Part shown: positions 46,391-56,543 of the stretch, one piece after another
Layout: each line of letters begins with the position of its first letter
Position numbering within the stretch: the first letter of the stretch is position 1
Assembly (NCBI RefSeq): GCF_902686445.1
Contig: NC_062214.1
Location: 88,640,738 to 88,704,737, forward strand
Origin: Sciurus carolinensis
Taxonomy: Eukaryota; Chordata; Mammalia; Rodentia; Sciuridae
Direction of reading: 5' to 3'
DNA length: 64,000 nt
The notes under the pieces: model-generated
The model's database searches: none
The model's input: the letters and a program-made list of their open reading frames with translations, nothing else
Told to the model about the DNA's origin: nothing
Translations under genes and position numbers: made by a program

Positions 46391-46509
46391 AAGAATGCTG
46401 GCTAAAGTAACCAAAATTCATTACTGGGGAGACTGAAAATTTTCAAACCATTAAGTGTTTAAAATGAAAACAGGTAATATATACACCATAAGAAAATGAG
46501 TTGGGTAAA

Positions 46510-46620
46510 AGTTCAACCACCTCCTTTCACTACAGCAGTATGAACTCTAACAAGTTCCTTACCCTCCCTGACTCTGGTTTCCTCATCTCTCAAATGAAGG
46601 CAGACGGCTAAGGTCCCATT
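46510..46620 (+). mobile_element. MIR fragment, plus
   Basis: ACTCTAACAAGTTCCTTACC, TGACTCTGGTTTCCTCATCT and CAAATGAAGGCAGACGGC. Confidence 0.6.
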
Positions 46621-46984
46621 CCGCCCTAATGGGTACTTTGTCTACAAAGATGGGCAACTGTTTCCTATTTTCATGGCTCCTTGGAAAGAACATAAAAATC
46701 CCTGGCCCAGAAGGTCTTTATGAAATCTCATTATACTTTAGTGTTCCTGAGACACAAGAACTGTTCCTGAGAACAACACAAGATGAGACTGTTGAAAGGA
46801 AAAAGTTATGTTTTGCAGATGATAATAGTAAATTGAGAAATGCACATATTTTCAACCAAAAAACATGATGATATAAGTGAACTTAAACTATGGGATATGA
46901 AGAAGTCATACAATGCAAAACTTAGTCAAGATTAATACAAATAAAAAATGTTCAATCACAACAGTATCAAAGTGTTAAGTACTT

Positions 46985-47183
46985 AAAGCCAGGCGTGGTG
47001 GCACATGCCTATAATCTCAGTGACTCTGGCGGCAAAGGAAGAAGATCACAAGTTAGAGGTCAGTATTCAGCAACTTAACAATATCCCGTCTCAAAAAAAA
47101 AAAAAAAAAAAAAAAAAAAGGTGTGTAGCATAGTGGTAGAGTGCCAACAATCCCCAGCACCAAAAGTAAATAAATACATAAGA
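46985..47183 (+). mobile_element. B1-dID SINE, plus, with target-site duplication
   Basis: GCCAGGCGTGGTGGCACATG begins the B1 half; a 27-base A linker precedes a reduced ID half. TGTTAAGTACTT is exact at 46973-46984 and 47184-47195. Confidence 0.96.
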
Positions 47184-47354
47184 TGTTAAGTACTTGAAAT
47201 ACTTATTCAGAACACAAAAGAATTGTTTGGAAGAAACTATCACAACAAAATAGAATAGAGGAAGACATTAATAAATGGAAAGATATCCCATGAAAATTTT
47301 TATCTTTTTTAACCCTACCAATTTTTTTTTTAAAATCAACTATCAAAATTATAC

Positions 47355-47465
47355 AGTAGCATGTGTCAGTGATCAGCTACCTGGGAGCCTGAAGCAGGAA
47401 GATCAAAAGTTCAAGGCCAGCCTGGGCAACTCAGTGAGACCCTGTCTCAAAATAAAATTTTAAAA
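47355..47465 (+). mobile_element. B1 half of a SINE, plus
   Basis: GATCAGCTACCTGGGAGCCT to GAGACCCTGTCTCAAAATAA, truncated at the 5' end and running into the ID at 47466. Confidence 0.85.
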
Positions 47466-47573
47466 AGGGCTGGGGGTGGTGGTGACTGGGGTCGTGGCTC
47501 AGTGGTAAAGCACTTGCCTAGCATATGTGAGGCACTGGGTTTGATTATCAGCACCACATAAAAATGAATAAAT
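47466..47573 (+). mobile_element. ID SINE, plus (first of three in a row)
   Basis: GGGCTGGGGGTGGTGGTG, then TCGTGGCTCAGTGGTAAAGC to GCACCACATAAAAATGAATA. It could be the ID half of the preceding B1 unit. Confidence 0.88.
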
Positions 47574-47575
47574 AG

Positions 47576-47690
47576 GGGCTGGGGTTGTGGCTCAGTGGTA
47601 GAGTGGTTGCCTAGCATGTGTGATGCCCTGGGTTCGATCCTCAGCACCACAAAAATAAATAAATAAAATAAAGGTATTCTGTCCACTTAA
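47576..47690 (+). mobile_element. ID SINE with 3' extension, plus (second of three)
   Basis: GGGGCTGGGGTTGTGGCTCA to CCTCAGCACCAC, then AAATAAAGGTATTCTGTCCA, the conserved extension. Confidence 0.93.
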
Positions 47691-47700
47691 AAAAAAAAAA

Positions 47701-47788
47701 GGGGGGCGTAGCTTAGTAGTATAGCATTTACCTAGCATGTGGAAGGCCCTGAGTTCAAGCCCCAGTACTACAAAAGAAAAAGAAAAGC
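47701..47788 (+). mobile_element. ID SINE, plus (third of three)
   Basis: GGGGGGCGTAGCTTAGTAGT to CAAGCCCCAGTACTAC with an (AAAAG)n tail. Confidence 0.88.
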
Positions 47789-48274
47789 CACAGAATGGAT
47801 TTAAAAAAAAAAAAAAAACTTTAGAAATTAAAACACCATAAAGATCAAGTAAAAGTAAACCTGAAAAGAGAACAGATGGGCAACTAAATTATATTTAATA
47901 TATTCCAATTACAATATGGAACCCATTTTGGAGAAAAATTAACTTAAACCTATACCTCACACCAAACACATTAATTTTACATGGGACAAAGAGTTGACTA
48001 AAAAAGGACAAAAATTAAAAGGAAGTCACAACCTCCAGCTAGTTGTGAAGAGGTGACAGATGTCTAAATGCTAATGAAATGTAGGATATTCCATACAAAG
48101 GACATGCTTTTGAAGATTAAAAAAATATTTTCTTAATATAACATTAAACACAATGGGACAATGCAGTAACCATACAAATTATAAAACTTTAGACTACAAA
48201 GCACATTGAAAATGGTCAGAGGGAAGAAAAGTTTGCCTTTGACTTATCAAAATGTTCAGCCTTCTACCACAGAA

Positions 48275-48735
48275 CAGCTCCAACCTACCTCTCCAGCTTC
48301 ATCTTTCGCAACCTGCACCGATGCACCCCTCGCACTGAACTACTCCCGCACACATCCCAAGCTTTCCCATTTGTGTGAAGCTGCTCATCATGCAGGCTCT
48401 TCCTGCCACGCCCCCTTCCCCATTCCCATAGAAATCCTAGCCATCCTCCAAGACCCAGTTCAAATGTCATCTCCACCATGAAGGCTCTCCTAATCTCCCT
48501 GCTGGATGGTATTCTCCCTCTGAATGAGTTTCAACAGTGCTTTCTTTGTACCTCCTCTTTTGGGGCACTTTTCTTCCTCTGCAGCCATTTGTTCCCTTTC
48601 CTGGTGCCCCTGTGATAGCCTTCCTTCCCATATTAGATTTTAAGATCTTTGGAAGCAGAGATACTCTTACTCATCTCTGAGTCACCTACCGGCAGCTCCC
48701 GGCATAGTGGCTTACATTCAGTAAGCATTTAATAA
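48275..48735 (+). mobile_element. L2 LINE 3' end, plus
   Basis: CTCCAGCTTCATCTTTCGCA, CAGTTCAAATGTCATCTCCA, TTGGAAGCAGAGATACTC and the terminal CAGTAAGCATTTAATAAATA follow L2 order over more than 450 bases. The 91-codon open frame inside it is not a gene. Confidence 0.78.
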
Positions 48736-48884
48736 ATATTTCAGTTTAAACTGAAATGATGAAATACAGAAAATAATCCCATTTCAAAAATAAAACTAAC
48801 AATTAAAGGCAAGCAAAATGGTTTTAAAAGAGGACTTATAGCACCTATTAAACTATCCAAAACACTAACCTTAAAAAAAAAGTC

Positions 48885-48978
48885 CTCAGTGCAGGCCATA
48901 TAGCCCACCTGGTAGAGTGCCTGCCTCTCGTGCTGGAGGCCCGGGTTCCAGTCCCCAGCACTGTGGGATTGTGGGAAA
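48885..48978 (+). mobile_element. Diverged ID-type SINE, plus
   Basis: TAGCCCACCTGGTAGAGTGC and GGCCCGGGTTCCAGTCCCCA keep box positions, but the A box is altered (CATATAGCCCACCTGG). Confidence 0.8.
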
Positions 48979-49032
48979 AAAACAGTCCTGAGGCTTGAGG
49001 AAACAGTTGAAATATACATTATGAATTGGTTC

Positions 49033-49213
49033 AACCAGGCTTGGTGGTGTACAACTATAATCCCAGTCACTCGGAGGCTGAAGCAGAAGGATCTCAAGTT
49101 TGGGGCCAGACTGGGCAATTTAGCAAGACCCCGTCTCAAATTAAAAATAAAAAGGGCTGAGTGCAGCTCAGTGGTAGAGCACCCCTAGGTTCAATTCTCA
49201 GTGCCACACACTC
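49033..49213 (+). mobile_element. B1-dID SINE, plus
   Basis: AACCAGGCTTGGTGGTGTAC to GTTCAATTCTCAGTGCCAC; the ID half has lost part of the A box. Confidence 0.92.
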
Positions 49214-49448
49214 ACAAAAAGTTTAACCTATTTTTCGGAACAGATTCTATTCATATGTGACAACAGTGGTAGCACAATTCACTGCCTCTGATTAGTGAAT
49301 TCATCTGTAAGTAAAATAAAACAAATTGATTCAAAAACATAAAAATATTGTCAACTAATAAAAATCTGGAAATTACCTACAATACCAATAAAAAGTCATC
49401 TGCTTAGCCGACCAAAAGGACAAGTATAAGGATTATGCCCAAGTGTTA

Positions 49449-49470
49449 AAAAAAAATGGGGGGGGGGGGG
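49449..49470. repeat. A9-T-G13 homopolymer junction
   Basis: A run of A's joins a run of about 13 G's through a single T. Confidence 0.9.
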
Positions 49471-49531
49471 TCATCAAGTGATCTTAACTACCTAAATAAA
49501 AATGAATATTGTGGAATAATCAAAAGTTAAA

Positions 49532-49738
49532 CTACAGTCAGGAGTGGTGGCGTATACCTGTAGTCCCAGCCTCTGGGGAGGCTGAGGCAGGAGGATTGAG
49601 AGTTCAAAGCCAGCCTCAGCAATGGTGAAGCGCTAAGCAACTCAGTGAGACCCTGTCTCTAAATAAAATACAAAATAAGGGGATGTGGCTCAGTGATCAA
49701 GTGCCCCTGAGTTCAATCCCCAGAACACCCCTCCCAAA
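49532..49738 (+). mobile_element. B1-dID SINE, plus, with target-site duplication
   Basis: CAGTCAGGAGTGGTGGCGTA to CAATCCCCAGAACACCCC. AAAAGTTAAA occurs at 49522-49531 and 49739-49748. Confidence 0.94.
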
Positions 49739-50409
49739 AAAAGTTAAAGAATATAATTTCTTTAAAAGTCATTTACACAACCAAAATTTCTAGAATTGTA
49801 CTTAAGACAACTTTTCAAAGAAGTGAGGAGGGTAGAGGTCACTGTACCCTTTTCTACTTTTTCTTTGGCACCCTGTAACCTCTTCTTAACCTGACTCCCT
49901 TTCTGACATCAAAGCAGGATGCCCCTGGGAGCTACACAGAGCAATCTGAGGCAGGATCAGCATTTTCAGCAGTTGTTTCTACACTAGGATTCAGGGAACA
50001 CCTGCTGTTTTAAAACAAAATGCCATTCATCCTGGGAAGAGTTAAATTAGCAAACAGGTATGTGAGCCTCTAAATAGCTCTCTGGGGATTTTGGGAAACA
50101 AAACCAGGGCACAGGACATGAAGGAAAAATACAAATCAAGTAGCAGTAAGAAACCACTGCAAAACTGGCAGTTTGGAGAAGGGAACAAACAGAAACAAAA
50201 CTGGGACCCTAAGCTTTCTTCTCAGACCCCCCTCTTCCTCTTCCCAGCCTGTGGGTTCTCTGGGCTCATTTTCATACGTCAAAAAGATTCACCACTTCTT
50301 GACCTGTACTTCATGTGAATGTGGTAGAAATAACTACCATATATAAAGAGGAAAGGTAACAAGGAGGTTTTGCTGTTTTATTAAAACTTTTTTTTTTTAA
50401 TCTTTTTTT

Positions 50410-50520
50410 AAGATGGGGGCTCTCACTATGTTGCCATCTGGTCTCAAACTCAGGGGTTCGAGCATGCCTCAGCCTCCTGAGCAGCTGGGACTACAGGTGT
50501 GCACTGCCATGCCAGGCTTG
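50410..50520 (-). mobile_element. 7SL-derived proto-B1/Alu-like monomer, minus
   Basis: TATGTTGCCATCTGGTCTCA, GAGCAGCTGGGACTACAGGT and GTGCACTGCCATGCCAGGC; no ID half. Confidence 0.78.
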
Positions 50521-50676
50521 GTTTTCCCAAATAGACCCAGGGGTTCAAAGAGGTATCCTCCCTAATAATTAAGGGAAAAAAAGACACATAAGGTACACTT
50601 AGTAAGTAAGCAATTATATGAGGTAATGTAATAAGTGCAAAAATGTGTGATTCACTAAAATGTCTGATATTTATGG

Positions 50677-50852
50677 GCTGGGCACAATGGAGTTCACCTA
50701 TAATCCCAGTGACTTGGGAGGCTGAGGCAAGAGGATCACAAGAACCAGGTCAGCCTCAGCAATTTAGTGAAACTCTGTTTGAAAATGAAAAAATAAAATG
50801 GACTGGGGTTGTAGCCTGATGATGAAGTGGTTCAATTCCCAGTACCAAAAAG
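50677..50852 (+). mobile_element. B1-dID SINE, plus, shortened ID half
   Basis: GGGCTGGGCACAATGGAGTT to GGTTCAATTCCCAGTACC. Confidence 0.9.
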
Positions 50853-50861
50853 GAAGAAGGT

Positions 50862-51045
50862 AGATATACATATGTAATTCCCCAGCAACTCTGGAAGCTG
50901 AGACGGAAGTATCTTGAGTTCAAGGCCAGTCTTGAATTAAAAGACTATCTCAAAATTAAAAAAAAAAAAGAAAAAAAAATGGGGTTGGGGTCAAGACTCA
51001 GTGGTAGAGTACCTCTAGGTTCAATCACCAGCACTACAAAAGAAG
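50862..51045 (+). mobile_element. B1-dID SINE, plus
   Basis: CAGCAACTCTGGAAGCTGAG to GTTCAATCACCAGCACTAC, directly after the previous SINE with an A-rich linker between its halves. Confidence 0.88.
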
Positions 51046-51224
51046 GAAGGTTACATCCATGGGAGATGTGCTTTATGCTAGATCTTGAGAGACAGTTTGC
51101 ATATATTTATTCATGCCAAATCTTGAAAGATGGGTAGCATTCATTTATCCCAGGCATCATGCTAGATGCTAGGGAAACAGCAAAGTACAATCATGGTCCC
51201 TGCTCTCAAATAAGCTTAAATTGT

Positions 51225-51430
51225 CAGGCACAGCTATGTAATCTCAGCAACTCCTGAGGCCATGGCCAGCAGAAGGATCACAAGTTCAAGGCCAGCCTCA
51301 GCTCTTTAGGAAGAACCCAAACAACTAGTGAGACCCTGTCTCAAAATTAAAAGAAAGAAAAAGGACTGGGGATGTACCTCAGTGGTAAAGCACCCCCAGG
51401 TTCAATCCCCAGTACCCCCCCCAAAAAAAA
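51225..51430 (+). mobile_element. B1-dID SINE, plus
   Basis: CAGGCACAGCTATGTAATCT to GTTCAATCCCCAGTACCC, with a C8 run where the tail begins. Confidence 0.9.
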
Positions 51431-51480
51431 ACTGCTGAAGTGTGATGACAAATACAAAGCAAAAATAAAATCATGCAAAA

Positions 51481-51587
51481 GAGATGGGGATGGGGTTAAG
51501 TAGTAGAGCACATCCTTAGCATGTGCAAGTCCCTGGGTTTGATCCCCAGCACCACCAACAAAATTAAAAAAATAAATAAATAAAAAC
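51481..51587 (+). mobile_element. ID SINE, plus (first of three in a row)
   Basis: GATGGGGATGGGGTTAAGTA to GATCCCCAGCACCACC with an (AAAT)n tail. Confidence 0.9.
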
Positions 51588-51589
51588 AC

Positions 51590-51687
51590 TGGAGTGGGGA
51601 TATAGCTCAGTGGTAGAGGGCTTGCCTAGCATGCATGAGGCCCTGGGTTCAATCACTAGCACTACAAAATTTAAAAAATTTTAAAAA
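51590..51687 (+). mobile_element. ID SINE, plus (second of three)
   Basis: GAGTGGGGATATAGCTCAGT to CAATCACTAGCACTAC; its tail reaches the next copy. Confidence 0.92.
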
Positions 51688-51812
51688 GGGGGCTGGGGAG
51701 ATAGCGCAGTGAGTAAAGTGCTTGCCTTGCAAGCACAAAGCCATGGGTTTGATTCCCAGCACCACACACAAAAATAATAATAATAATAAAATTTAAAAAA
51801 AAATTTTTTTAA
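51688..51812 (+). mobile_element. ID SINE, plus (third of three)
   Basis: GGGGCTGGGGAGATAGCGCA to GATTCCCAGCACCACACAC, then an (AAT)n tail. Confidence 0.94.
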
Positions 51813-52308
51813 GTCATTCAGTAACATGAAGCAGAGTGTTCCAAACAAAAAAAACATGAGGAAAACCAGATGGAGGTAAGCACTGTGCTGGGCAGTAAAG
51901 GGATCACTTGGTGTCACTTAGCAAGGATCACAGTAGGTGAGTTGAAAAACTGAGGAAAATCAAACTGGATAGTAAGGCAGGGCCAACAGTTATTCTAATG
52001 TCATCTTTCAGAGGAGCATTGATAAGAAAGAGTGGAATTTTGTGTTTATGTTCAAACAAGAGCCCCACACATCTCCTTGCCATGGCTAAGTCTTCTTTAT
52101 GAATCTCTTTTCCACTTCTGTATCTGCCATGACAGCAGGGACATTCTTTCCAACACAGAAACTGACAGGCATTACTTTTCACCTGAAGTAATTATTACCT
52201 CTGAGAGCCAAAAGAAGCATCCACATTCAAAACTACAAAATCAGTGTAAATCCACTTCGAAAGCTCCTAGTTATCCTGGTGCACATCTCAGAAAAGGTAA
52301 TGAGAACT

Positions 52309-52323
52309 ACCCCCCCCCCCCGC
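52309..52323. repeat. C14 homopolymer
   Basis: CTA followed by about 14 C's and then GCGA7, with no SINE attached. Confidence 0.9.
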
Positions 52324-52839
52324 GAAAAAAAGCACATCCACCTATCTCAATCTTTCTGTTCCCTTCCTCAAGGGCCTTCACACACTAACAGATGTGTGTT
52401 CCTCACAAACGTGGCAGAATTACTGATGCTGTGAACTATGCTTTGAACGCAATAATTAAGTTTGAGTGTTCCAAGATTACAAATAGTTCCAAATTCAAAA
52501 TCATAGATGCCACCAAGGCCAAGCAACGAGCCCTCCTAAGTTTATTCAGCATCTTGAGGCCTTCAAAGCACATTTACATATGCTATCTTCCTCTTCACAG
52601 TACTCTTTTCCAGGCAGAAACTGTCCAATCACTTAACCAGGTATCTATCATGTCCCTACTATGTGCCAAATACTGTTGTACATGCTGAGGGAGGAAGGAA
52701 GCAAAGCCTCAACCATAATGAAGTCCTCATAACAGGGGTAGGGGTGGATAAATACATACATGCTATGCAACATCAGGGCTGGAATACAGAGAAAAGGGAC
52801 AATGGAAGAAAATGAAGGAACTGACACAAAAGGCCTTGT

Positions 52840-53035
52840 AGGACAACATGGTACATTCTTATCATCCCCATTTACAGATAAGGAAACTAAGAATCAGAAA
52901 GTACAAAGGACGGGGCTGGGGATATAGCTCAGTTGGTAGAGTGCTTGCCTTGCAAGCACAAGGCCCTGGGTTCAATCCCCAGCACTGCAAAAAAACAACA
53001 ACAACAACAAAAAAAAAAAGTACAAAGGACTTGTG
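52840..53035 (-). mobile_element. MIR fragment split by an ID
   Basis: CCCCATTTACAGATAAGGAA and ACTAAGAATCAGAAAG precede the insertion; only a short piece continues after it. Confidence 0.5.
52912..53016 (+). mobile_element. Young ID SINE, plus, with target-site duplication
   Basis: A near-perfect body GGGGCTGGGGATATAGCTCA to CAATCCCCAGCACTGC. AAAGTACAAAGGAC is exact at 52898-52911 and 53017-53030, the longest perfect duplicate seen for a full-length ID here except the A/T-rich one at 19727. Confidence 0.97.
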
Positions 53036-53125
53036 TTTGGAAAAAAGAAAAGGTAAGGGTCCTGCCTCACTACTAAAATGTCTGCTCAGGGCTCAGGCTT
53101 TTCCTCAGGGAGATTAAAAGTGTTG

Positions 53126-53213
53126 ATTTTTATTTGTTTTGCAGTGTTGGGGATCAAACCCAGGACCCTGAGAATCCTGTGCAAGCACTCTACCCGGGTT
53201 ACATCCCCAGCCC
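53126..53213 (-). mobile_element. ID SINE, minus
   Basis: CAGTGTTGGGGATCAAACCC to GGGTTACATCCCCAGCCC. Confidence 0.92.
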
Positions 53214-53252
53214 TCAAAGAGTTGTTTTAAAGAGTTAAGAATGTGCTTTAGG

Positions 53253-53320
53253 CATGCACAAGGTCCTAGGTTCAATCCCCAGCACCACCATCACAAAAAA
53301 AAAAAAAAAAAAAAAAAAAA
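53253..53320 (+). mobile_element. 5'-truncated ID SINE with 16-base target duplication, plus
   Basis: Only GCACAAGGTCCTAGGTTCAA to CAGCACCACCATCAC and a 27-base A tail remain. AAGAATGTGCTTTAGG (53237-53252) and AAGAATGTGCCTTAGG (53321-53336) flank it. Confidence 0.93.
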
Positions 53321-53336
53321 AAGAATGTGCCTTAGG

Positions 53337-53412
53337 CTGAGGATGCAGCTCAGCAGCAGAGCCCCTCCTTAGCCCGCACAAGGCCCTGGGTTCAATGCCC
53401 AGCTCCAAAAAC
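53337..53412 (+). mobile_element. ID SINE, plus
   Basis: CTGAGGATGCAGCTCAGCAG to TTCAATGCCCAGCTCC. The previous truncated copy appears to have inserted at its 5' edge. Confidence 0.9.
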
Positions 53413-53709
53413 AAACTGTGCCTCACCTTGGAAGAAGAGGCAAGGTACCCTAAGACCCAGTAATCCCAATTTTAAGTACATTCCATAATGAACTCTTACA
53501 AGGATCCAAAAGGATCTGTGTTTAAGGAAGGTCAAGGAAGCACTGTTTAAGGCAGCAAGTGGTTGGAAACGAAAATGCCTCAGTCTCACTCCAGGGGAAG
53601 AAATAAGTAAATGTGGTACGTGCCCATGATTGCCTGCTCTGCAACCAACAGAATAATGACCTAGACACACACACACAGCATCATGAACAGAGCTCAAAAA
53701 CATGGGATT

Positions 53710-53880
53710 TGAGTCAGGCACAGTGGCACATGCATGTAATCCCAGAGACTCAGGAAGCTGAGGCAGAAGAATCTCAAACTCAAAGTCAACCATGATCACT
53801 TAGTGAGACCCTGTCTTAAACTAAAAAATAAAAAGGGCTGGTACAGCACAACTGGGTTCAATCCCCAGTACTGTAAAAAC
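53710..53880 (+). mobile_element. B1-dID SINE, plus, reduced ID half
   Basis: GAGTCAGGCACAGTGGCACA to GGTTCAATCCCCAGTACTG. Confidence 0.92.
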
Positions 53881-55744
53881 ACAAAACAAACACAAGGCAT
53901 TTAGTCAAAAAAATAGAAATAAAATTTGGGGAATGGTTAGTGGTCATTGAGCCAGGTTCAAATACTCCCTGCCTCCTTCCAAGAAGGTCCTTGCCTACTT
54001 TGAAGGTCAGCATGGTCAAGTAATTTGCTCTGGCCAATGAAATGGACCAAGAGTGACATGTGCCACTACTGGACAAAAACTTTAAGAATCTGAATAGGGC
54101 TCACAAAATTTCCTTCCCACCAAGCACATTTCAGAGATAGTGCCTTCGTCATCCTGGGTCCCATCTACAGAGCCCTTCACTGACCTGAAAGTGTGTTCAA
54201 TTACTGAGGTTTTGTGGTTGGTTGGAACTTCAACATAACACAGTCTATATTGTCTGATGCAGATTTATAGGACAACAATATTTAGAACCCTAAGTACAGA
54301 AAAACACAAAACAATACTCTCTACTTTCCAAGGGCAAAAAAAACCAAACAGGTGGAATATAAAGCCATAACGTAATATATAGAAAATGCAACCAAGCAAA
54401 TAGGTAGAATTACAAAGTCATAGATTAAACATCCTGAAGTAGGCAAGTGGGTGCCTATGGGGAAAAAAGGAAATGGGAAGAAGGATGAGAGAAAAGAGGA
54501 AAATAAAAGGAAAAATCAAAGGGCATGAAAAGATTATTAAACACATTGCACAAATATTAGAAATTTTGTTCACTCATTGATTCGTTCAATAAACATGCCT
54601 ATCTTTCATGTGCCAGGTACTATTTTAGGAGCTACATAGAGTAGTGAATCAAAGAAGGGCCGCTCTATGCTTAGAAGTTTATGGTGTATGAAAAAGATGG
54701 ATATTAAAAATCCCTAGTTAAAACATTAGACAATAATTAAGCCTCTAAAAAATCAGGTGACAAAAAAGAGGGATATATTTTAGAAGAGGTAGACTGTGAG
54801 CAACTCTGAGGAAATGACATTTTGATATTTATGCAGGAGTGACAACTGCTTCCTCTCCAGCAAGGAAAGAGGGAGGGATGGTTCATTTCAGGAAATGGGA
54901 AGAGCATGTGCAAAGGCCAGGAGGGAGCACATACTTTCTCATGGAGGAAGTGAAAGAGGACCAGTGTACACAAAGACAGGAGGGGCAGGAAATGTGGTTA
55001 GAGAGATTAGGGGCAGGGGTGGGGGTCCTAGCAGGCAGCTTACTCAGGGTCTCATAGTCCAATATAAGGAGTATGAATTTTATTTTGTGATGAACCCAGA
55101 AAAACATTTTTTAAACAGAGGGAAAAAATGATCTTATTTCTAATTTATTGCATTTAACACTTCAGATCCTAGCAGTATGCTCACATATTTTTACAGAATT
55201 TGCAAAAGAAGGATGTTTGGGTTCTTTTTGAGGAGCTCCAAAACCTGCATAAAATTCAGTTTCCATAGTACCTGGCTTCATCTCTGAATGGGGTAAAGCA
55301 ATCTTGACATTTTGTTACCAAGGGTTCTTCATTTGCAATCAATTTTTTTCCTTCTTTAATTCACATTGAAAATTTTCAAGTTGTGCCACGGCCTAACACA
55401 GAAACCATGAGCACAACAGACTTCTTTCTGTTGGCAACCCAAGAGAGGGGAAGTTTTGCCTGAGAAACACTCTCAGAGGGGAAAGGTACAGAAGTACACA
55501 GCTTTCCCCCTCTTTAATGCTACGAAATAGGGGGGACGGTTCCTGTTTGTCTCAGGCAGCCTACACAAGGATGCCTCCTATTGTAACAACAGTGAGTCAT
55601 GGAGGTAATGCAGATGGCATGGAAAACTAACCTAGGAAGGGTTGTTTGTACAGAAACACCTTCACATACAGATCTACCACCATGAATGGAAATTACCTGC
55701 CAGTGTCCTTTAGTCTTCTCAACACCAGTAATAAAGGCATCATT

Positions 55745-55965
55745 TTTTAAAGGTTTACTACATACGAGTTCATTTAATCTTCACAACTATCTTAAGTAGG
55801 TTCTATCATTAGCCCCATTAGAACAGATGAAAAAAACAAACCTAAGCCTCAGAGAGACTAAGACATTTGTCCCAGGTCATAAAATCACCACAAGTAACAG
55901 AGTCAGTCTTCAAACCCAATCTGACTCCAGAGTCCAACCTCGTAACCACTATTTAGAACCTCCCA
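55745..55965 (-). mobile_element. MIR SINE, minus, nearly full length
   Basis: TTCATTTAATCTTCACAACT, GAACAGATGAAAAAAACAAA, CAAACCCAATCTGACTCCAG and GTAACCACTATTTAGAACC occur in reversed MIR order. Confidence 0.75.
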
Positions 55966-56169
55966 GTCTCACACAATTTTTTCTCCTCCCAACTTCAAGG
56001 TAGTTTTTTTTTTTCCTATCCTCTTTGTACTATTTCCTTTTCATGTAATTTCTTCCCCTTGCAAGAATACAGATGTGGCAACAAAATGATAACAGGTACT
56101 TCCACTCAATGTCCACCTCGAAATCAAACAGGAAAAGAACGATCAGTTCCCCAGAATCCAATGAGTCAA

Positions 56170-56356
56170 AACTTATCCTGAGCTGGGTGTGGTGTACATA
56201 CACATAATCCCAGTAACTCAGGAGCTAAGGCCAAAGGATGGTTAAATTCAAGGTCATCCTGGCAACTTAGGGAGAACCTATCTTGAAATAAAAAATAAAA
56301 AGGGCTGGGGATGCAGTTCAGTGGTAGATTGCCTCTGGGTTCAATCCTCTCCTAAA
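56170..56356 (+). mobile_element. B1-dID SINE, plus
   Basis: GAGCTGGGTGTGGTGTACAT to CTGGGTTCAATCCTCTCC. Confidence 0.9.
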
Positions 56357-56431
56357 AAACAAAATCTGTCCTGAAAACAGTGAGGATTACTGAGGAATCT
56401 CCTGCCCTGCGGGCTTTCTGTTTTTGTAATA

Positions 56432-56543
56432 TTTTTTTTTTAGTTGTCAATGAATCTTTTATTTTATTTATATGTGGTGCTGGGTATTGAACCCAGGGCC
56501 TCGCCAGGCAAGCACTCTACCACTGAGACACAACTCCAATCCC
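56432..56543 (-). mobile_element. ID SINE with 3' extension, minus
   Basis: TAGTTGTCAATGAATCTTTT is the reverse complement of the shared extension, followed by TGGTGCTGGGTATTGAACCC. Confidence 0.93.

Noticed and set aside
47355..47788. Regularly spaced similar units suggesting a CRISPR-like array
   Set aside because: The repeats are tandem ID SINEs of unequal length with A-rich tails in a mammalian intron; there are no uniform spacers.
48206..48481. 91-codon open frame
   Set aside because: It lies in an L2 LINE 3' end read in a frame without known function.
52912..52990. tRNA-like sequences with A and B boxes, here and at many other sites
   Set aside because: They are ID SINEs derived from a tRNA-Ala gene. 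They have A-rich tails and target duplications and lack a foldable acceptor stem, so none is called as a tRNA gene.
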